A stretch of 64,000 nt of DNA from Lysobacterales bacterium (GCA_002632325.1 NSJK01000001.1:124001-188000); one strand, 5' to 3'; counted from the first letter of the stretch, positions 53,095 through 61,058 are shown. Notes: generated by a model not told the origin, from the letters alone. Numbers and translations: made by a program.

Positions 53095-54597
53095 TCAGTG
53101 TGCGGCGTAGACGCGCTGCGCGTCGCTGCGCAAATGCTCCTGACTGTCGGGACGGCTGTAGAACATGTGCCCGCCCGCGTAGGACTTGACCTGCACGCGC
53201 TGTGGATCGCCCATCACCGGCATCTGATCGACGATCAGCACCGAGGCCATGAACGGGCACGACAGGTCGGCCCAACCGTGCACGATCAGCACCTGCAGCT
53301 TGGAATCGATCGCGACCGACTGGCGCAGCGCATCGACCGAGCCCTTGTCCGAGTCCTTGCTGTCGCGGTCCCAGAGGCGGTTCACGTCGTAGCTGAGTGC
53401 GTTGTAGCGGCCGTCGTATTTCCAGCCCACGGTGCGGGTGATGAAGTCGACCATCGCCGTGGTGGTCGGCGCGATGATGCCGTCGAGAATCGGATCGTTG
53501 CTGCGCTGGCGCGGTGAGAACGGGAACGGATCCCAGGCCGTCACGTTGGAGTCGTAGCGGCTGCCGAGCTTGCCTTCGTCGCGGAACACTTCGCGCAGGA
53601 AGGACTGGGTTTCCAGCCGTCCACCCGAGCGGCGCACGAATTCCGGATCGAGACCGCTGAGCTCGGTGACGCGTTTGACGATGCGATCGAGCGACTGCGG
53701 ATCGGAGCGGCCCTTGAGCAGGTCGGTGACGTAGTCAGTGCGCGTGTAGTCGACGATCTGCTTCATCGCTGCATCGCTGAGCTTGCCGTGGCGTTCGAGA
53801 TTGGCCGCGGCGATGCTCGGCAGGGTCAGCATCCACGGCAGCGGCGAGAGGTCGCCGTTGTCGCTCGCGCCCGGATCCAGATAGGGCGATACCAACACCA
53901 GTCCGTTCATGGCGATGCCCAGCCGCGTCTGCAGGTAATGCGTGATGCGCGGGCCGCGGAAACCGCCATAGCTTTCGCCGACGAGATATTTGCGCGATTC
54001 CAGGCGCTCGTTCTTGACCAGCCAGTCGTAGATGATGCGCGAGAGATATTCGATGTCGGCGTTGGTCGAGTAGAACTTCTTCTTGGCCACGTCCTCGTCC
54101 ACCAATGCGCGGCTGAAGCCGGTGCCGACCGGGTCGATGAACACGAGGTCGGTGAAGTCGAGCCAACTGCCCGGGTTGTCGATCGGCGTGGCCGGATCGG
54201 ACGGACTGTTGCCATCCGCGCCGAATTGCACGCGCTTGGGGCCCAGCGCGCCGAGATTGAGATACACCGACGAAGCGCCCGGCCCGCCATTGAGCGCGAA
54301 CGTCACCGGACGATCCTTGCCGGGCACGGTGTAGGCGAAGAACATCACCTCGGCGATCTTCTTGCCCTTGTCATCGAGCACCGGCAACGAACCCACGGTC
54401 GCGTTGTAATCGATCTTGCGTCCGGCAATCGTCGTCGATTGCCTGATCGTCTTGTCGGCCGGGAAGGGCGGCAGCTTGAACTCGGCTTCCTTGCTCTCCG
54501 CGCCGGGCTTGCCTTCGGCCGCGGAGGTCGTGGCAGGCATGGCGAACGCGATGGCGACACACGCGCAAGCGAATGCGGCGAAGCGGATCATGGACAT
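53095..54597 (-). CDS. S10 family serine carboxypeptidase-like peptidase
   Basis: From ATG 54597 the product has 500 residues with a signal peptide at about 1-26 (MSMIRFAAFACACVAIAFA). Motifs are LNGGPGASS (oxyanion side) near residue 102, GESYGG with Ser209, and, near the end, VLIVHGWADLSCPF and AGGHMFY (catalytic Asp and His). Family S10 enzymes cut C-terminal residues, usually at acidic pH; the bacterial forms are exported. The start is supported by the signal peptide and GGAGAG upstream; the longer frame to 54750 adds an unnatural Arg-rich stretch. Confidence 0.9.
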   Translation of the reverse strand: MSMIRFAAFACACVAIAFAMPATTSAAEGKPGAESKEAEFKLPPFPADKTIRQSTTIAGRKIDYNATVGSLPVLDDKGKKIAEVMFFAYTVPGKDRPVTFALNGGPGASSVYLNLGALGPKRVQFGADGNSPSDPATPIDNPGSWLDFTDLVFIDPVGTGFSRALVDEDVAKKKFYSTNADIEYLSRIIYDWLVKNERLESRKYLVGESYGGFRGPRITHYLQTRLGIAMNGLVLVSPYLDPGASDNGDLSPLPWMLTLPSIAAANLERHGKLSDAAMKQIVDYTRTDYVTDLLKGRSDPQSLDRIVKRVTELSGLDPEFVRRSGGRLETQSFLREVFRDEGKLGSRYDSNVTAWDPFPFSPRQRSNDPILDGIIAPTTTAMVDFITRTVGWKYDGRYNALSYDVNRLWDRDSKDSDKGSVDALRQSVAIDSKLQVLIVHGWADLSCPFMASVLIVDQMPVMGDPQRVQVKSYAGGHMFYSRPDSQEHLRSDAQRVYAAH

Positions 54598-54750
54598 CGC
54601 AGGCTCTCCGAAGGATTTGGCGCCGATCAGCCTAGCGCGCCGCAGCCGGCGGGCGATGTGCCAAAAGCCCCGTGATCGCCGTGTGGGTTGCCCGCCAGGG
54701 GCGGCCACGATGGCGGACGGAACCCCGCGTGGTGCGGGGATTTCGGGCAA

Positions 54751-54781
54751 GAAAAAGGGCGCGGAGCCTATCCGAGCCCTT
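54751..54781 (-). terminator. Intrinsic terminator of the toxin-antitoxin transcript
   Basis: On the minus strand the stem AAGGGC-t-CGGA / TCCG-c-GCCCTT ends in a TTTTTC run, 87 bp after the antitoxin stop and before the S10 peptidase gene. It separates the accessory TA transcript from the core gene downstream. Confidence 0.75.
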
Positions 54782-54788
54782 GTGTGCG

Positions 54789-54827
54789 GTGGCGGATGGT
54801 TGACGGGTTCAATTCCGTCTCCGCCAC
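54789..54827 (+). other. tRNA-like acceptor/T-arm minihelix
   Basis: GTGGCGGA (54789-54796) pairs perfectly with TCCGCCAC (54820-54827), and inside it GACGG pairs with CCGTC around GTTCAATT, the T-loop sequence. The run GGGTTCAATTCC is shared with the tmRNA T-arm at 56785-56796 (opposite strand). There is no D-arm or anticodon arm and the end reads CTT rather than CCA, so this is not a working tRNA; it may be the remnant of an attachment site. Confidence 0.45.
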
Positions 54828-54867
54828 TTGAATAGTAACCCAGCGGGCGTGAGCGGCAATGGGCGTA

Positions 54868-55185
54868 TCAAAGCACCGCTTCCAGCCCCTTGCGCTCGAG
54901 GATGTCCAGCAGCTTCTGCGACGGCCCGCTGGGACGCTTGTCGCCCACCTCCCACTTACGGACGGTAGATGTACTGGTGTTCAGCACGCTGGCCAGCACG
55001 GCCTGACTCAGGTGCAGCCTCTCGCGCAGCGCCTTGACCTTCGTGGCGTCGTAGTCCTGCACTGGCTCCAGGCACAGTGCGTCGTACTTCTGCATCTTGC
55101 GCTTGTCGATGAAGCCCAGGCGATGCAGATCGCTGGCCGTTTCGTGAACGGCTTCGAGGATGCGGCTCTTGGTCTTGGTGGTCAT
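54868..55185 (-). CDS. Helix-turn-helix antitoxin (NadS/HigA-like)
   Basis: The product has 105 residues. The C-terminal half is a Cro/C1-type helix-turn-helix: ALRERLHLSQAVLASVLNTS with STVRKWEVGDKRPSGPSQKL (split over residues 53-92), matching the COG2944 type of antitoxin. It should neutralise the toxin encoded just before it and repress the operon. ATG 55185 overlaps the toxin stop by ATGA. The toxin-first order is the HigBA arrangement. A terminator follows. Confidence 0.88.
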   Translation of the reverse strand: MTTKTKSRILEAVHETASDLHRLGFIDKRKMQKYDALCLEPVQDYDATKVKALRERLHLSQAVLASVLNTSTSTVRKWEVGDKRPSGPSQKLLDILERKGLEAVL

Positions 55186-55553
55186 TGACAAATCTCCTGC
55201 AAAGCGCCGTCGGCAACGGCTTCATCCAGTTGCGGGCCTGTTCGAGCCAGCAGGTCGGCGGCGATGATCTGCAAGCCTTCGAGCTCCTCGTCGCTGATGT
55301 TCGCCCGCTCGTTCTTCTCGAAGCCGAACACGAAGAACCAACGATTGCCCTTGTTGGTGGCGACCAGCGTCCGCACACCGCCACGCTTGCCGCGCCCCGC
55401 CAGCCCGACGCGCTTCTTCACCACGCTGCCGCCGAGGTCTGCGTCGATCAGTCCGGCTGCCATCTCCTGGATGGCCTTGCACAGGACGGCATCTGTGAGT
55501 TCCGTCTTGCGCATCCATCGTTGGAAGTGGCGGGTCTTGAACACTCGCGTCAT
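55182..55553 (-). CDS. RelE/ParE-superfamily toxin (HigB-like)
   Basis: From ATG 55553 the product has 123 residues. VFKTRHFQRWMRKTEL at the start, AGRGKRGGVRTLVATNKG near 52-69 and RWFFVFGFEKNERANIS near 71-87 match the RelE/HigB-type toxins of COG4737. Such toxins cut mRNA on the ribosome. It is intact and pairs with the antitoxin downstream. The longer frame to 55625 is not supported. It lies in the accessory stretch between the S10 peptidase and ssrA. Confidence 0.85.
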   Translation of the reverse strand: MTRVFKTRHFQRWMRKTELTDAVLCKAIQEMAAGLIDADLGGSVVKKRVGLAGRGKRGGVRTLVATNKGNRWFFVFGFEKNERANISDEELEGLQIIAADLLARTGPQLDEAVADGALQEICQ

Positions 55554-55621
55554 CGCGTTAATTGTGCCACTGAGTGGCATAGACCGTCTACCCACCCATT
55601 CCAGCCCCCGCTTAGCCGACA

Positions 55622-56152
55622 TCACCCTTCAAGACAGCCTACAGACGGCACTCCCGAATCGACGCGATACCCCATCGCCCGGTAACCCCGCTGCGGCTTG
55701 TCCCACATCCGCAGCAAGGCCGGATGACCTGTGTCCACGAAGTCGATGATGCGCACGTCGGTCTTGCTGGCGTGTTCCCGGTGCAAGCGACCGGCGTATT
55801 GCGCCAGCGTGCCTTTCCAAGAGACGGGCATCGCCAGCACCAAGGCGTCCAGCGGTGGATGGTCGAAGCCTTCGCCGACCAGCTTGCCGGTGGCCAGCAA
55901 CACGCGCGGCGCGTCTGGCGACAAGGCCTTCGAGTGCGGCGGTCAGTGCGGCGCGCTGCGTCTTCGACATCCGTCCGTGCAACACAAACGGTTCTGGAAC
56001 TTGGCCCGTCAACGCAGTTTGAATCGCCGCGATGTGCGCGGTACGTTCGGTCAGTGCCAGCACCTTGCGGCTTTGCTGGAAGGCGTTGATGATCGCGCTG
56101 GCGATGGCTGCCGTTCGAGCCGCGTCTTGTGGCAGATGCCGGAACACATTCT
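55622..56152 (-). pseudogene. Remnant of a DEAD/DEAH-type helicase, N-truncated and frameshifted
   Basis: Two adjacent frames together give the C-terminal part of a superfamily 2 helicase. The first (about 56152-55930) reads NVFRHLPQDAARTAAIASAI, KVLALTERTAHIAAI and FVLHGRMSKTQR; the second (about 55927-55622) reads LLATGKLVGEGFDHPPLDAL (motif V region) and QYAGRLHRE (motif VI). The frames differ by one base near 55928. The N-terminal ATPase half is missing and the 5' end abuts the 200-bp repeats. Helicases with this C-terminus are often found in conflict or defence islands; no primase or nuclease partner is present. Confidence 0.8.
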
Positions 56153-56789
56153 GGGTGGCCGTTTCGTGTTTGGTGGAGGCGGCGGGAATGGCTTGGGCCA
56201 TCCTGACCCTCACCCTCGCGCAGGGCGCGAGCGCCAGCGCCGTTGGCGTTGTCCGCTCCGGCATCCTGCCTGCGCAGTGAACACGGCGCGCTGTGCGTGC
56301 GCTGGGCTTCGCATCCACACTGCCTTCATCAAACACGAAAAGGCCACCGCGAGGGTGGCCATTTCGTGTTTGGTGGAGGCGGCGGGAATGGCTTGGGCCA
56401 TCCTGACCCTCACCCTCGCGCAGGGCGCGAGCGCCAGCGCCGTTGGCGCTGTCCGCTGCGGCATCCTGCCTGCGCAGTGAACCCGGCGCGCTGCGCGTGC
56501 GCTGGGCTTCGCATCCACACTGCCTTCATCAAACACGAAAAGGCCACCGCGAGGGTGGCCATTTCGTGTTTGGTGGAGGCGGCGGGAATGGCTCGGGCCA
56601 TCCTGACCCTCACCCTCGCGCAGGGCGCGAGGGCCAGCGCCGTTGGCGCTGTCCGCTGCGGCATCCTGCCTGCGCAGTGAACCCGGCACGCTGCGCGTGC
56701 GCTGGGCTTCGCATCCACACTGCCTTCATCAAACACGAAAAGGCCACCGCGAGGGTGGCCGTTTCGTGTTTGGTGGAGGCGGCGGGAAT
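56153..56789 (-). repeat. Tandem 200-bp repeat (3 full units plus 37 bp) carrying the tmRNA 3' end and terminator
   Basis: Units begin at 56153, 56353 and 56553, period exactly 200 bp, and a fourth partial unit (56753-56789) runs into the real ssrA. Each carries the last 19 nt of tmRNA (56771-56789 in the real gene; copies at 56171, 56371 and 56571) and the terminator hairpin, then about 150 bp of GC-rich hairpin-forming sequence. Copies 2 and 3 differ from each other and from copy 1 at a few sites, so the array is not a fresh assembly artefact. As 200 is not a multiple of 3, reading frames rotate between units, so the long ORFs here are not coding. Confidence 0.93.
56731..56760 (-). terminator. 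Intrinsic terminator of ssrA
   Basis: On the minus strand GGCCACC / GGTGGCC with a 5-nt loop is followed by TTTTCGTGTTT. The stem can extend outward (AAACACGAAA with TTTCGTGTTT) to about 17 bp with one mismatch. Copies of it recur in each 200-bp unit. Confidence 0.85.
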
Positions 56790-57122
56790 TGAACCCGCGT
56801 CCGAAGGCACTCCGTGCCCGGCGCTACATGCTTGTCACGCTGTTTGATCTCGTCTTGCGGCAACACAACGTGCGAGGCGCACCGCAGGACCAGCCTCTTG
56901 GATTTGATCCGCTACCGAAAGGCGCCGGCGCGGACGATCCTGTGATAGTGACCCTACATCCACGAGCACAGGCACAAGTGGGTTCGGGGCTAGGCCTTAA
57001 GCGGCCAGAGCGTAGACGTCGTCGTTCGCGTCTAGTTTTTTGCCATCGGATTAACGAGGAAGATGACGCCCTCGGCATGCTCCAGACTACTTCGCGTCCC
57101 CCGTCGAAACCATGTCGCCCCC
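56771..57122 (-). ncRNA. ssrA: Transfer-messenger RNA (tmRNA)
   Basis: The 352-nt gene starts GGGGGCGACATGGTTTCGAC on the minus strand and ends with GGTTCAATTCCCGCCGCC then TCCACCA; the ends pair as a 7-bp acceptor. The tag frame (57029 down to 56997) reads ANDDVYALAA then TAA. tmRNA rescues stalled ribosomes with SmpB and tags the products for ClpXP and Lon. smpB lies 59 bp upstream on the same strand. Its 3' terminal 19 nt seed the neighbouring tandem array. Confidence 0.97.
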
Positions 57123-57180
57123 GGGGTGTGGCAATGGTGGTGGCAGCGCTTGCCGAAATCAAGCCATCGCGTGCGTTGTT

Positions 57181-57672
57181 TCAGGCCTGGCGGTTCCTGG
57201 CGCGCATCACGCGCTGCTTCTCGCGGTTCCAGTCGCGCTCCTTTTCGCTGTCGCGCTTGTCGTGCTCCTGTTTGCCGCGGGCGAGGCCGAGGTCGATCTT
57301 GGCGCGGTTGTTCTTCCAGTACATCGCCAGCGGGATCAGGGTGTAGCCCTTGCGTTCGATCGCGCCGATGAGCTTGTCGATCTCCTCGCGATGCAGCAGC
57401 AGCTTGCGCGTGCGGCGGTCATCGGCGACGACGTGGGTGGAAGCCGAGATCAGCGGCACGATCGAGGCGCCGAACAGGAAGATCTCGCCACCCTTGACGA
57501 TCGCGTAGGCATCGCCCAGATTGGCGCGCCCGGCGCGCAGGCTCTTGACCTCCCAACCCTGCAGCGCGATACCCGCTTCGTAGTGTTCGTCGATGTGGTA
57601 TTCGTGGCGCGCGCGCTTGTTCAGCGCGATCGTCGCATTCGCGGATTTGTCCTTGGATTTCGGGTTTGCCAT
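57181..57672 (-). CDS. smpB: SsrA-binding protein SmpB
   Basis: The product has 163 residues: ATIALNKRARHEYHIDEHYE, GIALQGWEVKSLRAGRANLG, then KLLLHREEIDKLIGAIERKG and the basic tail KQEHDKRDSEKERDWNREKQ. SmpB binds the tRNA-like part of tmRNA and brings it to stalled ribosomes. ssrA lies directly downstream on the same strand. ratA diverges from it with a 21-bp gap. Confidence 0.97.
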   Translation of the reverse strand: MANPKSKDKSANATIALNKRARHEYHIDEHYEAGIALQGWEVKSLRAGRANLGDAYAIVKGGEIFLFGASIVPLISASTHVVADDRRTRKLLLHREEIDKLIGAIERKGYTLIPLAMYWKNNRAKIDLGLARGKQEHDKRDSEKERDWNREKQRVMRARNRQA

Positions 57673-57693
57673 CAGGGTTGCCAGGTTGCTTGC

Positions 57694-58125
57694 ATGATCC
57701 AGATTCGACGTCAGGCCATCGTTCGCCGCACGCCCGAGCAGATGTTCGATCTGGTCAACGACGTGGAAGCATACCCGAGCCGCTTCGGCTGGTGCGCCGC
57801 CAGTCGCGTGCTCGAGCGCGCGGAACAGTCATTGGTTGCGCGGCTGGACCTGCGTCTGGCCGGCTTCACCCAGAGCTTCACCACGCGCAACACCTTCGAG
57901 CGCGCGCAGCGCCTGCACATGCAACTCGTCGATGGCCCCTTGCGCACGCTCGATGGCGAATGGAGCTTCGTGGCGCTCGGCGAGATCGGCTGCAAGATCG
58001 CACTGGCGCTGGATTTCGACTATGCGGGCAAGCTCATGGGGCCGGCGCTGCGCTTGGGCTTTCAGGGTCTGGCCACGCGCATGGTCGATGACTTCGTGCT
58101 GGCGGCATCGAAACTCGATGGCTGA
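57694..58125 (+). CDS. ratA: RatA-family START-domain protein (Coq10-like)
   Basis: The product has 143 residues with the polyketide-cyclase/START fold of the Coq10/RatA family: MIQIRRQAIVRRTPEQMFDL, VNDVEAYPSRFGWC and LRLGFQGLATRMVDDFVLAA. Relatives bind coenzyme Q or, in E. coli, were described as blocking ribosome association (RatA). ATG 57694 is where family similarity starts. It overlaps rnfH by 8 bp, the RatA-RatB operon order. Confidence 0.92.
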   Translation: MIQIRRQAIVRRTPEQMFDLVNDVEAYPSRFGWCAASRVLERAEQSLVARLDLRLAGFTQSFTTRNTFERAQRLHMQLVDGPLRTLDGEWSFVALGEIGCKIALALDFDYAGKLMGPALRLGFQGLATRMVDDFVLAASKLDG

Positions 58126-58408
58126 AGAGACGCCGATGCTGCGCGTGGAAGTGGTCTGGGCGCTGCCCGAAGCTCAGTTCCTGCGCGCGGTCGAGCTGCC
58201 TGCGGGAAGCACGGTGCGCGATGCGATCACCGCCTCGGGCGTGGAGCGCGAATGCGCCATCGAGGCGCACACGCTGCAGGTGGGGATCTGGTCCAAACGG
58301 GTGGGCTTCGACACCCCGGTCGCTGCAGGCGATCGCATCGAGCTGTATCGCCCACTCAAGATCGACCCCAAACAAGCGCGCCGCCTGCGCGCGCAGCGCC
58401 GGCGCTGA
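58118..58408 (+). CDS. rnfH: RnfH family protein (RatB)
   Basis: The product has 96 residues of ubiquitin-like UPF0125/RnfH type: LRVEVVWALPEAQFLRAVEL, GSTVRDAITASGV, and the end IELYRPLKIDPKQARRLRAQ. Its function is unknown. ATG 58118 overlaps ratA; an internal ATG at 58136 is also possible. The end runs into convergent bamE with a 5-bp gap. Confidence 0.9.
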   Translation: MAEETPMLRVEVVWALPEAQFLRAVELPAGSTVRDAITASGVERECAIEAHTLQVGIWSKRVGFDTPVAAGDRIELYRPLKIDPKQARRLRAQRRR

Positions 58409-58413
58409 ATGCC

Positions 58414-58833
58414 TCAGCCCTGCTGACCGCCGCGCTTTTTCTTCTTCTTGTCTTCTTCGCTGCGCTTTTCGTCGGGATACTGACGCTTGTATTTGCGCGC
58501 ATCCTTGACCAGTTGTTCGGGGTTTTCCTCGAAATAATCGCCGTCGATCTTGGCCAGCACGTCGTTCTCGAAGTGCAGCACGAGGTCCTTGCGATCCATC
58601 TTGCCGCGCCCGCGGCGCATGGTGGAGACGTAGTCCCAGCGGTTCTGTTCGAACGGGCTGACCACCGAGGGCGAACCCATCACCAGGAGCACCTGGCGCT
58701 TGCTCATGCCCGGCTGCAGGGCTTCGACGGAGTTCTTGTCGAGCAGGCTGCCTTGTTGCGCGTCGACCTTGTAGATGAAGCCGCAGCCGGTCAGCGGCGC
58801 GAGGGCGAGAAGGAGGGTCCAGCGCAGGCGCAT
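58414..58833 (-). CDS. bamE: Outer membrane assembly lipoprotein BamE (SmpA/OmlA)
   Basis: The product has 139 residues. Lipoprotein signal MRLRWTLLLALAPLTG followed by the lipobox Cys17; then the BamE domain with LDKNSVEALQPGMSKRQVLL and MGSPSVVSPFEQNRWDYV. The tail is Lys-rich and disordered. BamE is part of the beta-barrel assembly machine. ATG 58833 fits the signal peptide. It is divergent from fur, the known omlA-fur pairing of xanthomonads. Confidence 0.95.
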   Translation of the reverse strand: MRLRWTLLLALAPLTGCGFIYKVDAQQGSLLDKNSVEALQPGMSKRQVLLVMGSPSVVSPFEQNRWDYVSTMRRGRGKMDRKDLVLHFENDVLAKIDGDYFEENPEQLVKDARKYKRQYPDEKRSEEDKKKKKRGGQQG

Positions 58834-58937
58834 GCAGTCGTTTCCGAGGTTGCCGAAGCGGCGATGATACACTACGAGCCTGTACGGCATGGCCAGGGGC
58901 GCACTCCAAGATGAACGCATCCGCAGGAGACAAGACC

Positions 58938-59345
58938 ATGGAATCCAACGAGTTGCGCAAGGCCGGGCTCAAGGTCACGCATCCGCGCATGCGCATCCTC
59001 GAGATCCTCGACAGCCGTGATGGCAAGCACTTCACCGCCGAGGATATCTACCGCCAATTGCTCGACAACGACGACGACATCGGTCTGGCCACGGTCTACC
59101 GTGTGCTCACCCAGTTCGAGGCCGCCGGTATCGTGCTCAAGCACAACTTCGAAGGCGGGCAGGCGGTGTTCGAGCTCGATCGTGGCAAGCACCACGACCA
59201 CATGGTCGATGTCGAAACCGGCAAGGTGATCGAGTTCTCCAGCGAGGAGATCGAGCGCCTGCAGCACGACATCGCCGCCAGGCACGGCTACGTGATCGAG
59301 GATCACAGCCTCGTGCTCTACGTGCGGCAAGCCAAGAAGAAATAG
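58938..59345 (+). CDS. fur: Ferric uptake regulator Fur, cysteine-free
   Basis: The product has 135 residues: winged helix with THPRMRILEILD and DIGLATVYRVLTQFEAAGIV, then the metal site GKHHDHMVDVETGKVIEF. It represses iron-uptake genes when bound to Fe(II). The protein has no cysteine, so the structural zinc CxxC sites of E. coli Fur are missing. ATG 58938 has AGGAGA before it; an upstream ATG (58911) would add nine residues. It is divergent from bamE over a 104-bp region containing GATACACT-like -10 sequences. Confidence 0.95.
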   Translation: MESNELRKAGLKVTHPRMRILEILDSRDGKHFTAEDIYRQLLDNDDDIGLATVYRVLTQFEAAGIVLKHNFEGGQAVFELDRGKHHDHMVDVETGKVIEFSSEEIERLQHDIAARHGYVIEDHSLVLYVRQAKKK

Positions 59346-59381
59346 TTCATGAGCCCGCGCAGCCGCGGGCATCGACAGCGG

Positions 59382-61058
59382 TCAGTTCTTGCTGCTGGCC
59401 TTGGTCAGCATCTGGCGTGCGTGCGCGAGCGTTTCGTGGGTGATTTCCACGCCGCCGAGCATGCGCGCGATTTCCTCTTCGCGCGTGCTCACGGTCATGG
59501 CCTCGATGCGCGTGTGGGTGGCGTCGGCTTCGCTGCGCTTGCTCGCGCGCAAGTGCGCGTGGCCCTGTGCGGCAACCTGGGGCAGATGCGTCACGCACAG
59601 CACCTGACGCTGGGCACCCAGCGTGCGCAGCTTCTGGCCGACGATCTCGGCGACCGCGCCGCCGATGCCGGCATCGACTTCGTCGAACACCATCGTGGCG
59701 ATGTCATCGCTTCCGAGTGCAGCCACCTCGATGGCGAGGCTGATGCGCGCCAGTTCACCGCCCGAAGCAACCTTGCGCAGCGCGCGCGGCGGCTGGCCGG
59801 GATTGGCGCTGACGAGGAATTCGACACGTTCGGCGCCCTGCGGATCGGGTTCGGTGTGGGGCTGCGCTTCCAATTGCACCTCGAAGCGGCCGCCGGCCAT
59901 GCCCAGTTCGGCCATCAGCGCGCTCACCGATTCGGCGAGGCTGTGCGCGGTGGCGGCACGCAGCCCCGAGAGTGCAGTAGCTGCCTTGGCGTAGTCGCTT
60001 TCGAGGCGGCGCTGCTCGGTTTGCAGCGTGTCGATGCTGGCGCCGGCGCTGCGCAGGCTTTCCAGTTCTTCGCGCAAGGCCTGCGCGTGGGCGGGCAGTT
60101 CGGGCATGCGCAGGCGGTGCTTGCGCGCGAGTTCGTGCAGCTTGGCCAATTGTGCCTCGGCTTCGGCCAGACGTTCGGGATCGAGATCGAGTGCAGACTG
60201 GTAGCGCGCCAGCGCATCGCCCGCTTCGGTGAGCTGGATCTGCGCGGCGTCGATGAGCTCGGCGATCGGTGCGAGTCGCGCATCGAGGTTGTGCAAATGA
60301 CTGATGTCACTGTGGGCACGCGCGAGCTGGCGCAGCAGCGCGAATTCGTGGTCGCCGTCGAGCCGTTCGCCGAGCGCGGCGCAGCCTTGCAGCAATTGCC
60401 CGGAATTGGCGAGGCGGCGATGACTGTCTTCGAGTTCGGCCAGGGCCTCGGGCGCAAGCGCGTGGCGTTCGAGTTCGGCGACCTGATGGCCGAGCCATTC
60501 CATGCGTTCGGCATGGTCGGCGCCGCGTGACAGTTCGGCGATGCGCGTGGTGGTCGCGCGCCAGACACGGGCGATGCGGGCGACCTCGGCCAGCGCGCCG
60601 GCATGTCCGCCGAAGGCATCGAGCAAAGCGAGTTGCTGGCTGCGCTCAAGCAGGGCTTGATGTTCGTGCTGGCCATGGATCTCGATGAGTCGGGCGGCGA
60701 GCATCTTGAGCTGCCCGAGCGTGACCGGGCGGCCATTGATCCATGCACGCGAGCTGCCTTCGCTGCGGATCACGCGGCGCAATTGGCAGGCGCCTTCCTC
60801 GTCGAGATCCTCGGCGGCGAGCCACTCGCGCAAGTCGGCACGGTTGCTCAGATCGAACTCGGCCGACAGCTCGGCGCGTTCGCAGCCATGGCGCACGAGG
60901 CCGGCATCGCCGCGGCCGCCGGCGAGCAGCAGCAGGGCATCGACCAGCAGCGACTTGCCGGCGCCGGTCTCGCCGGTGACGACGGTGAGGCCGGGGCCGA
61001 AGCTGACATCGGACTCGCCGACGATCGCGAAATCCTTGACGTAGAGGCTCTTCAGCAT
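59382..61058 (-). CDS. recN: DNA repair protein RecN
   Basis: The product has 558 residues, the usual length. The SMC-like N-terminal head has GETGAGKSLLVDALLLL at about 35-51; the middle is coiled coil; the C-terminal head has VASGGELARISLAIE and FDEVDAGIGG. It assists double-strand break repair. ATG 61058 (MLKSLYVKDFAIV) is the family start. hrcA is divergent with a 151-bp gap. Confidence 0.96.
   Translation of the reverse strand: MLKSLYVKDFAIVGESDVSFGPGLTVVTGETGAGKSLLVDALLLLAGGRGDAGLVRHGCERAELSAEFDLSNRADLREWLAAEDLDEEGACQLRRVIRSEGSSRAWINGRPVTLGQLKMLAARLIEIHGQHEHQALLERSQQLALLDAFGGHAGALAEVARIARVWRATTTRIAELSRGADHAERMEWLGHQVAELERHALAPEALAELEDSHRRLANSGQLLQGCAALGERLDGDHEFALLRQLARAHSDISHLHNLDARLAPIAELIDAAQIQLTEAGDALARYQSALDLDPERLAEAEAQLAKLHELARKHRLRMPELPAHAQALREELESLRSAGASIDTLQTEQRRLESDYAKAATALSGLRAATAHSLAESVSALMAELGMAGGRFEVQLEAQPHTEPDPQGAERVEFLVSANPGQPPRALRKVASGGELARISLAIEVAALGSDDIATMVFDEVDAGIGGAVAEIVGQKLRTLGAQRQVLCVTHLPQVAAQGHAHLRASKRSEADATHTRIEAMTVSTREEEIARMLGGVEITHETLAHARQMLTKASSKN

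Noticed and set aside
53027..53275. Minus-strand 82-codon ORF near the S10 peptidase end
   Set aside because: It overlaps the 3' end of the peptidase gene in another frame and has Arg-rich shadow composition.
54789..54827. Functional tRNA gene
   Set aside because: It lacks D and anticodon arms and the CCA end; only acceptor-like and T-arm-like stems are present.
54789..56789. Intact integrated element with attL/attR at ssrA
   Set aside because: The two tmRNA-like sequences are in opposite orientation and no integrase is present, so a standard integration cannot be claimed.
56032..56847. Overlapping ORFs of 80-160 codons in the tmRNA-side repeats
   Set aside because: The unit length (200 bp) is not a multiple of three, so the frame changes at each unit; the similar peptides are repeat artefacts.
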